Source: Aliivibrio sp. S3MY1
GTDB lineage: Bacteria > Pseudomonadota > Gammaproteobacteria > Enterobacterales > Vibrionaceae
Assembly (NCBI RefSeq): GCF_028765575.1
Contig: NZ_JARACO010000025.1
Coordinates: 1 to 41,888, forward strand
Length of the DNA stretch: 41,888 nucleotides
Reading direction: 5' to 3'
Positions 36,266 through 41,888 of this stretch are shown here, in pieces. Position numbers and translations under genes: made by a program. Below the pieces are notes generated by a model that saw nothing but the letters and a program-made list of their open reading frames with translations, searched no databases and was not told where the DNA came from. Numbering within the stretch: the first letter of the stretch is position 1; each line of letters opens with the position of its first letter.

Positions 36266-36943
36266 ATGTCAGATTCAATATCGATCATTATTGCTGGTTC
36301 AACAGGGTTAATTGGCCATCATTTATTGAATTTTGCGTTAAAAAGTGAAGACGTAGAATGCGTGTATAGCCTAAGTCGTCGACCTATTGAAGAAGCTTGT
36401 ACAAAGTTGACTCAGTTGGTCACTCCTGACTTATCCATAGATAAAATGGCTCTTGTTGATAATAAACCTAGCATTGGTTTTATTACGCTAGGGACTACAA
36501 TTAAAAAAGCAGGCAGCAAAGCAGCATTAAAAGCGGTCGATGTTTCTCTGGTGGTGGACGTCGCGCAATCTATGCATGAGGTTGGTGTCGAGCATGTTTA
36601 TATTGTCTCTTGCATTGGCGCTTCATCATCATCGTTATCGCACTATTTAAAATGCAAAGGTGAGATGGAAGATAAGGTGACTCAAGTTGGTTTTAAAAGT
36701 GTCACATTTATGCAACCAGGGCCACTGGCAGGAGACAGAATAGAAGCTCGAAAAGATGAGGCGCTCTTGCAAGGGATTATGACTGTTTTAAATCCTTTAA
36801 TGAAAGGTTTCTTATTAAATTATAAGCCTATTGAGGGAGAAGTCGTGGCGCAATGCATGCTTGAGTTAGCATTAGAACATCAAGATTTTCTGGGCATTTA
36901 TCGTTATACATCAAAAGAAATATTTAGATTACAAAAGATGTAA
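36266..36943 (+). CDS. Atypical SDR / NAD(P)-binding protein (HTATIP2-like)
   Basis: Cytosolic Rossmann-fold protein of 225 residues. The nucleotide motif GSTGLIG lies near the N-terminus, with SLSRR after strand 2 (NADP preference), and YLKCK gives a YxxxK. The pattern VYIVSCIGASSSSLSHYLKCKGEMED matches bacterial relatives of the human HTATIP2/TIP30 oxidoreductase. Function is not established in bacteria. CAGGAGT lies ahead of the ATG. It converges on the beta-mannosidase gene with a shared terminator. Confidence 0.85.
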   Translation: MSDSISIIIAGSTGLIGHHLLNFALKSEDVECVYSLSRRPIEEACTKLTQLVTPDLSIDKMALVDNKPSIGFITLGTTIKKAGSKAALKAVDVSLVVDVAQSMHEVGVEHVYIVSCIGASSSSLSHYLKCKGEMEDKVTQVGFKSVTFMQPGPLAGDRIEARKDEALLQGIMTVLNPLMKGFLLNYKPIEGEVVAQCMLELALEHQDFLGIYRYTSKEIFRLQKM

Positions 36944-36998
36944 AATGCTCTTGAAATAACAATAAGGATGATAATAAAAGAGATGATTGCCTTTGAGG

Positions 36999-37039
36999 AA
37001 AATAAAAGCCAATGATGAGAGTCACTGGCTTTTATTTTT
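36999..37039. terminator. Bidirectional terminator, HTATIP2-like gene and beta-mannosidase gene
   Basis: AAAATAAAAGCCA (36999-37011) pairs with TGGCTTTTATTTT (37026-37038), 13 base pairs, with T-rich flanks on both strands. Confidence 0.88.
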
Positions 37040-37053
37040 AGATGTACTAAAGG

Positions 37054-39462
37054 TTAGTAACTGTTAGATAAATCATAGACTCGTAACGTGTTAGTGAGCG
37101 TTACAATATCATCCCCAATGTAGGTTAAGGTTACAGGGTTTTCAGGTAACAATGTAAAGCTTGAGTCACTGAATTGGCCCTTACCATCGTGTTCTAAATG
37201 TACAAAAAAAGCAGGATTATCAGTTCGTAACGTAATGTTAGATCCTTCGTGAACCACCTCAATATTCGCTTTTTTTAGAGTGAGTTGTTTTAATTTTTGA
37301 TTGGCAAACCACGTATTTTGGATCTGTTTTCCATTAACGAATGCGTCAACAAAGAAGAAGCTGTTATTAGCACAATCGTGGTATTTCTCATGGCTTAATG
37401 ACCAAATAACATCATTGCCATCAGGTTCAATCGAGTAATTAATAGACCATTTTTTTAAGATCTCTCCATTAAAGTCCATCCAATAAACAGTACCATCAAT
37501 ATGATTTTCATTACGGCTATCATTTACTGCTCTAATACGAACCTCATTATTTGAGAACTCAAAAGGAAGGTAGGTAGGTGCAAAAAATCGTTTAGCATGG
37601 TAATGAAGTTGCTTCCATCGACCACTGTATTCAATGCTCGACCATGAACTGACCGGCCAGTTATCATTTAATTGCCAATACAACATACCACGGCAAATAG
37701 GGCTAATCGCTCGCCAATAGTCACACCCTGTTTTAATGGCAATAGCTTGCTGTACTTGGCTTAAATACAGCATGTTTTCAAAGCTGGATGGGAAACGGAA
37801 ATAGCGAGTAAACATCTCAGTGATAATACTATTACCACGACCATTTTTTTGGTGTGCTTCAAAAGTTGGAGAGGTGACGTTCCAATCATCTTCAGGGACA
37901 AAGGTTTTCACCTCGGCAAAAGAGGGCCAAGATTGAAAGCCAAATTCAGAGCAAAAACGAGGTTTAATATCGAGATAGGCATCGAATGATTTACCTGAGT
38001 GCCAAACATCCCAAAAATGCATATCACCACGATTATCATTATGCCATGCATCACCAAAATCCATATCGCCATTACAAGGTGAGCTGGTCCAAAAGCGACG
38101 GCTTGGGTCCTCTTCTGCAATCCATTTAGCAATATTTCGGTTTAAACGATCGTAATTAACCGTATAGGTAGTCTTGTTGTTTTTAGATTCATCATACCAA
38201 CCAATTGCGCCAATGACTTCGTTGTCACCACACCAAATTACAATCGATGGATGATCTTTTAAACGTTGAATTTGTTGGCGAATTTCAGGCTCTACTTCAT
38301 CTATAAAGGCCTCTGTCGAAGGGTATAGTGAGCAAGCAAACATCATGTCTTGCCAAACCATTAATCCTAGCTCATCACAGATGTCATAGAACATATCAGA
38401 CTCATATTGCCCACCGCCCCATACTCTGATCATGTTCATATTAGCGTCTTTTGCACTGCCTAATAATTCACGATAACGAGATTCTGATTCTCGGCTTGGC
38501 ATGGCATCCATCGGGATCCAATTTGCCCCTTTTGAACTGATAGGAAAGCCATTAATGACAAATTCCATCGCTGAACCAATTTGATCAGGTTTGTTGTTAA
38601 GTACTAGCTCTCTAAGACCAATATTTTTAGAAATAGTCTGGTTATTAAGATCAACATGCAAAGAATATAAAGGCTGTTCACCATAGCCTGCAGGCCACCA
38701 AAGTTCAGGCTCTGTAATATGAAAACTAACACGAGTTAGCCCCGTTTTACTGGTGGTGGTCATCTGTATTTGTTCACCAAACGTCACCGTTATTTCATGA
38801 TCAGCAATAGGATCATGGTTAATCGTGACATGAACTTCAACCCTATTTTGATGCCAAATCTGCTCTGTTTGGGCAGACCGTAAAGTGATGTGTTCAATCA
38901 CATCAATATAAACAGGATCGTAAATACCAGAGACTAATAAACAGATCCCCCAATCCCATCCTGAATGGCATTGTGTTTTTCGGATCAGATTCATGTGTGG
39001 CACTTTGTTATTGCCTACCGCCCATGGAATAGGCATAGGTAGGGTTTTGGCTCGTTGCTCTCCCTCTTTATCGACTCTAGAAAAATGCACAGAGATGATA
39101 TTGTCGCCCAGTTCAACAAACGGTTTGATATTGATGCGATGTTGCTGAAACATATTGGTACTGTGTAAAACCAGTTCACCATTAATGAATATTTCAGCAA
39201 AGGTATCTAAGCGACTTAGATTTAATAGCAATGAAGAGGCATTGAGTTCTTGTTGTGACAAATAAAAAGTATGAGATAACTGCCAATCGCATTCTCTTAC
39301 CCATTGAACGTCTTTCTCGTTCACTCCTTGGTAGGGGTCAGCAATAATATTCGCATGATAGAGAGCTTGATAATTATCCCCAGGAATAGTCATGGGAATA
39401 CAGATAGTTGGGTGTGATGGAGAGGTCAATGTCCAATCACCATTAAGAGAAACCTGCGACAT
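37054..39462 (-). CDS. GH2 beta-mannosidase
   Basis: An 802-residue cytosolic glycoside hydrolase that removes terminal beta-D-mannose from manno-oligosaccharides (family GH2, close to animal and bacterial beta-mannosidases). It has an N-terminal jelly roll (about 1-185) with LNGDW at the start, an Ig-like domain (about 190-295) and a TIM barrel (about 296-600) with acid/base Glu415 (WCGDNE) and nucleophile Glu506 (RFCSEFGFQSWPS), then C-terminal beta domains. The absence of a signal peptide implies that oligosaccharides are imported first. No sugar transporter or regulator gene is adjacent. The start follows from family alignment at LNGDWTL. Confidence 0.9.
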   Translation of the reverse strand: MSQVSLNGDWTLTSPSHPTICIPMTIPGDNYQALYHANIIADPYQGVNEKDVQWVRECDWQLSHTFYLSQQELNASSLLLNLSRLDTFAEIFINGELVLHSTNMFQQHRINIKPFVELGDNIISVHFSRVDKEGEQRAKTLPMPIPWAVGNNKVPHMNLIRKTQCHSGWDWGICLLVSGIYDPVYIDVIEHITLRSAQTEQIWHQNRVEVHVTINHDPIADHEITVTFGEQIQMTTTSKTGLTRVSFHITEPELWWPAGYGEQPLYSLHVDLNNQTISKNIGLRELVLNNKPDQIGSAMEFVINGFPISSKGANWIPMDAMPSRESESRYRELLGSAKDANMNMIRVWGGGQYESDMFYDICDELGLMVWQDMMFACSLYPSTEAFIDEVEPEIRQQIQRLKDHPSIVIWCGDNEVIGAIGWYDESKNNKTTYTVNYDRLNRNIAKWIAEEDPSRRFWTSSPCNGDMDFGDAWHNDNRGDMHFWDVWHSGKSFDAYLDIKPRFCSEFGFQSWPSFAEVKTFVPEDDWNVTSPTFEAHQKNGRGNSIITEMFTRYFRFPSSFENMLYLSQVQQAIAIKTGCDYWRAISPICRGMLYWQLNDNWPVSSWSSIEYSGRWKQLHYHAKRFFAPTYLPFEFSNNEVRIRAVNDSRNENHIDGTVYWMDFNGEILKKWSINYSIEPDGNDVIWSLSHEKYHDCANNSFFFVDAFVNGKQIQNTWFANQKLKQLTLKKANIEVVHEGSNITLRTDNPAFFVHLEHDGKGQFSDSSFTLLPENPVTLTYIGDDIVTLTNTLRVYDLSNSY

Positions 39463-39914
39463 AAAAAATCCTTCTGATGCCGTTGATATAGAGATCGTAA
39501 GTAAGGGGAAGTGTATGTTTGAGATGAGAAAAAAAATGTGAGGTCACTCTCGGATAAGAACGAATCATAGGCTAATTTTTCTATAAATTAGAGTCGATGC
39601 ACAAAATATTTATTGATACTTAACTGTTTAATAAGGTTGGAAAAATAGGATGAACTCATGTCCTGTAGCCACTTATAAGCTTAGTCCTTAATAGCAATAT
39701 TTTTTTACGCTATTTATAACATACAGTTTTCTAAAAAGTTTAAATAAAATCTTAAAAGATAACTGAAGATTGTGCATGAAAATAACACCTTTGAATCCGG
39801 CATAATACCATTAACAATAGAAAGGACTATTGTGTCGGTAATAGGGTAAGTCAAGAGCCGTTGAGGTATTAAATAAAGACTAATATCGCCATTAATGTAA
39901 GTGATTATTTGGAC
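39463..39914. other. AT-rich intergenic stretch upstream of the beta-mannosidase gene
   Basis: About 450 bases hold the mannosidase promoter region. The only structure noted is a short inverted repeat, CTAATTT-N6-AAATTAG (39572-39591), about 110 bases from the mannosidase start. No open frame with a ribosome site longer than about 15 codons was found. Confidence 0.35.
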
Positions 39915-40022
39915 TTATGCTATAAAAATAACATGACCACAAATGCAATACCAAATACAGCTAGTTTCGCTATAAAACCATTCTTGATGCTGGTGACAAC
40001 ATGGGCAAATCATCTTATCCAT
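39915..40022 (-). CDS. 35-residue Cys-rich microprotein, putative zinc ribbon
   Basis: Unrecognised small frame: MDKMICPCCHQHQEW, then a short linker, then CIWYCICGHVIFIA. It has Cys-x-Cys-Cys-His in the first half and Cys-x3-Cys-x-Cys-Gly-His in the second, an arrangement like a minimal zinc ribbon or knuckle (CPxC...CxCGH). Six Cys and three His in 35 residues are far above chance. GTGAGGAT sits 4-5 bases before the ATG, a slightly short spacing. It stands alone on the minus strand. A chance frame or a remnant of a larger zinc-ribbon protein is possible. Confidence 0.45.
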   Translation of the reverse strand: MDKMICPCCHQHQEWFYSETSCIWYCICGHVIFIA

Positions 40023-40278
40023 ATATCCTCACTTAATATTCATTTCTTTTAATTATGAGATCTATTTTCTTTTTGGTAAATCAAAATTTGAGCTCATGAG
40101 GTTCATTTAGAGTTAACTAATGTTTTTATGTAATTGTTAGAAGCAACAGTAACAATGTAAAAAAAATAGTCTTTTAAACGTCGGTATTTAGTCACGTTTT
40201 TGGCGAATGTCACATTTTTTATGCAATGAATAGAGGTAGAATGAATCACCGAAACAAAAGTTTGCTCAAGGAGGAGTA
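40023..40278. other. Non-coding interval upstream of the 40-residue membrane protein
   Basis: This AT-rich 256-base interval carries the leaders of two divergent microprotein genes. A -10-like TAGAAT at 40237-40242 could start the plus-strand transcript, but no good -35 partner stands at the right distance. Confidence 0.3.
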
Positions 40279-40401
40279 ATGTTTATATCGGAAGGGCTAA
40301 GTCCATTGACCGAGTTAGTGATTTGGATGAGCTATGCAATAACGATTATAATAGTCGTTCTCGGTGTCGGTATTTTGATCGAGTTCAATAAAAAAGAGTA
40401 A
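40279..40401 (+). CDS. 40-residue single-span membrane microprotein
   Basis: The frame encodes MFISEGLSPLTELVIWM followed by one strongly hydrophobic helix (YAITIIIVVLGVGILI) and the polar end EFNKKE. The ribosome site is near-ideal (AAGGAGGAG, 3 bases of spacing to ATG), and a strong intrinsic terminator begins 4 bases after the stop, so this is very probably a real monocistronic gene. Topology by charge suggests an external N-terminus and cytoplasmic Lys-Lys tail. I recognise no family; small proteins of this kind often bind and modulate larger membrane complexes. Confidence 0.7.
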   Translation: MFISEGLSPLTELVIWMSYAITIIIVVLGVGILIEFNKKE

Positions 40402-40404
40402 AAC

Positions 40405-40440
40405 AAAAGACAGCGATATATCTATATGGCTGTCTTTTTT
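40405..40440 (+). terminator. Intrinsic terminator of the 40-residue microprotein gene
   Basis: AAAAGACAGC (40405-40414) pairs with GCTGTCTTTT (40429-40438), and the T-run reaches 40440. An inner AT-rich loop can extend the stem. Confidence 0.88.
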
Positions 40441-40559
40441 AGTTTAAGATTAATGGTTAATTTGTCTTAAATATACGTACCCTAGAAGGAATTAATAACA
40501 AAGTTAAGCGGATCAAAATAATGAGGTATCGCGACAGAGATACGGATTACTTCTTTATG

Positions 40560-40589
40560 AAGATAAAGTGGCTTTCTCCTGAAAACCAC
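40560..40589 (-). terminator. Possible terminator of the AT-rich diguanylate cyclase gene
   Basis: GTGGCTTTC (40568-40576) pairs with GAAAACCAC (40581-40589) apart from one mismatch, with a 4-base loop. On the minus strand it lies 12 bases after the stop codon and is followed by TTTATCTT. Confidence 0.5.
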
Positions 40590-40601
40590 GATGGATCTTA
40601 T

Positions 40602-41723
40602 TTATTGCTCATTATAAAGCTTAATTATATTTCTTCCATTTCGTTTAGCTTCATATAGAGCTAGATCTGCTTTTGTTATACTGTTATTTATATTGATTGA
40701 TTTTTCTTCATAAACCAGCCCTATTGAGCATGTTATTCTAATTACGTTATCACAACAATTAAATTCATTAATTTCCACAATATTTCTAAATCTTTCAAAT
40801 GCATCAATAGCATAGTTAAAGTTTATATCATTAATGATAATTACGAATTCCTCTCCCCCGTAACGAATGATTAAATCCTCATCTCTAAATGAAGAGAACA
40901 TTAATTCAGAAAATTGTATAAGAATATCATCACCAGCTAAATGGCCATAAGTATCATTAACTTTTTTAAAATGGTCTATATCAATAATTGCGATACATGT
41001 GGTTTTTTTAAAAATTAATCTATTTAGATTTCTTCTATTATAACAGTTTGTTAAAGGATCTCGTATTAATTTGCTTTTAAATCTTTTAATGAGTTTTGAC
41101 TTTAAAGAAAACAAAAAACCAAAAGAAAATAATAAACATAATAGAGTATAAAATAAAATGGTTGTATTTAGAATGTAATTATCAAAATGCTTATTGAAGT
41201 TAGATATTTTCTTGTCATGTATATCTCTTAAATCCATAGTTATTGATAAAAGATTATGAAATCGTGCTAAAGATAATTCATATAAACCTGAATCATATTT
41301 TTGTGAAAGGGTTTCAATTGTTTTATTGTAGCTTTCAAACCTTTTATTTAGTTTATCTAAAATGGCACAATCACCATTATATTTATAATATTGGTCTATT
41401 TTTAATTTTAATAAGTGCTTAGATATTGATATGTTTACAATTTGGCGCTCTTTCATTACACCATGTATTAATAATATATCAAATCTACGTTTATTGTTAA
41501 TCAAGATATCTATATCGCTGATTAATTGACTAGAAACCATCAGGCTGTCAATAAGCACATCTTTTTTCTTATCTATTTCATTAATAGCAAGGTTAAAAAA
41601 CAAGGTTGATATGATGATAAATGTAATGAAAATAGTCTTTTTCATGAGGCTTGTTAGCATTTTCTTTTCATGCGCTCGTTTTATCCTGTTCTTATCGTAT
41701 CGTTTAGTCACGGCATTTTTCAT
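40602..41723 (-). CDS. Membrane diguanylate cyclase (GGEEF), unusually AT-rich
   Basis: A 373-residue c-di-GMP synthase. Span 1 is at about 28-48, an unrecognised, mostly helical periplasmic sensor (about 50-185) follows, span 2 is at about 188-208, and the GGDEF domain (about 220-368) has DPLTNCYNRR at its start and the active motif GGEEF (289-293). An I-site RxxD (RDED) sits five residues before it, so product inhibition is expected. Base and codon use differ sharply from the other genes (very many ATA, AAT, AGA and TTA codons), suggesting acquisition from a more AT-rich source. The start is uncertain: ATG at 41723 or 41660, neither with a strong ribosome site. The interval from 41724 to the window end shows only AT-rich sequence. 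Confidence 0.82.
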   Translation of the reverse strand: MKNAVTKRYDKNRIKRAHEKKMLTSLMKKTIFITFIIISTLFFNLAINEIDKKKDVLIDSLMVSSQLISDIDILINNKRRFDILLIHGVMKERQIVNISISKHLLKLKIDQYYKYNGDCAILDKLNKRFESYNKTIETLSQKYDSGLYELSLARFHNLLSITMDLRDIHDKKISNFNKHFDNYILNTTILFYTLLCLLFSFGFLFSLKSKLIKRFKSKLIRDPLTNCYNRRNLNRLIFKKTTCIAIIDIDHFKKVNDTYGHLAGDDILIQFSELMFSSFRDEDLIIRYGGEEFVIIINDINFNYAIDAFERFRNIVEINEFNCCDNVIRITCSIGLVYEEKSININNSITKADLALYEAKRNGRNIIKLYNEQ

Positions 41724-41888
41724 ACATCAGTTACAATCATGAAGTTGTATTGAATCTACACAAAGAGTTTTAAGGTGATTTAATAGAGCATTATTTAAGC
41801 ACCAAAGCGAATGTGTAAATTTTCGGGTGCATTATATATATTTTTTTTTAATTTTAAATAAAAAAATATCAATTAAAGATAATAGTTA

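Noticed and set aside
40521-40543. Small dyad GTATC...GATAC between the microprotein and the cyclase gene
   Set aside because: Five-base arms in AT-rich DNA are expected by chance.
41838-41870. Inverted repeat of T-run and A-run near the window end
   Set aside because: Pure A/T sequence gives such pairing by chance; no other feature supports a function.
1-41888. Search for CRISPR arrays, tRNA or rRNA genes, transposases and phage genes
   Set aside because: No regularly spaced repeats, cloverleaf-type sequences, transposase motifs or phage structural genes were recognised by eye.

Overview
The window looks like chromosome 2 of a bioluminescent-group vibrio, Aliivibrio fischeri or a close relative. 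I infer this from the low GC content, a MSHA-type minor pilin set, a VF530-family gene, and an H-NOX gene followed by a hybrid histidine kinase, an arrangement known from the symbiont. No rRNA, tRNA, CRISPR array, insertion sequence or prophage was recognised.

Layout. 1-5.4 kb: a tandem-overlapping operon of two lipoprotein adaptors and an RND pump (VexIJK-like arrangement), with a candidate TetR-type operator pair around its promoter. 5.5-9.3 kb: a VF530/DUF2132 protein, a divergent SDR/LysR pair and a CHASE3-GGDEF diguanylate cyclase. 9.3-11.7 kb: a decayed locus in which a TonB-dependent receptor is cut by an in-frame TAG and its reading frame then runs into a HAMP-PAS sensor remnant with no output domain. 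11.8-13.3 kb: an MFS transporter preceded by a His-tailed 60-residue protein. 13.4-16.7 kb: a lipoprotein, a TPR-GAF-GGDEF protein and a DUF924 protein. 16.8-19.1 kb: hnoX and its kinase. 19.2-21.9 kb: a POT-like transporter and an M14-type metallopeptidase. 21.9-27.9 kb: five overlapping genes equivalent to mshC-D-O-P-Q, without pilin, motor or secretin genes beside them. 28.2-32.8 kb: a lipoprotein hydrolase, an M3 oligopeptidase and an Aer-like chemoreceptor. 32.9-35.9 kb: ynjC-ynjD-ynjF, lacking the usual binding-protein gene ynjB. 36.3-39.5 kb: an NAD(P)-binding protein and a GH2 beta-mannosidase. 39.5-41.9 kb: an AT-rich, gene-poor stretch with two microproteins (a 35-residue Cys-rich one and a 40-residue single-span membrane one) and a very AT-rich diguanylate cyclase.

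Themes. Signalling is over-represented: three intact GGDEF proteins, one sensor remnant, an NO-sensing H-NOX with kinase, and a chemoreceptor. The rest is mostly envelope traffic (RND, MFS, POT, ABC, TonB) and surface structure (Msh proteins). Most transcription units are separated by readable intrinsic terminators. The items most worth a second look are the broken TonB/sensor fusion, the orphan mshCDOPQ set, the His-tailed and Cys-rich microproteins, and two perfect inverted repeats placed right at ribosome binding sites. Family assignments come from reading motifs and have not been checked by database search.
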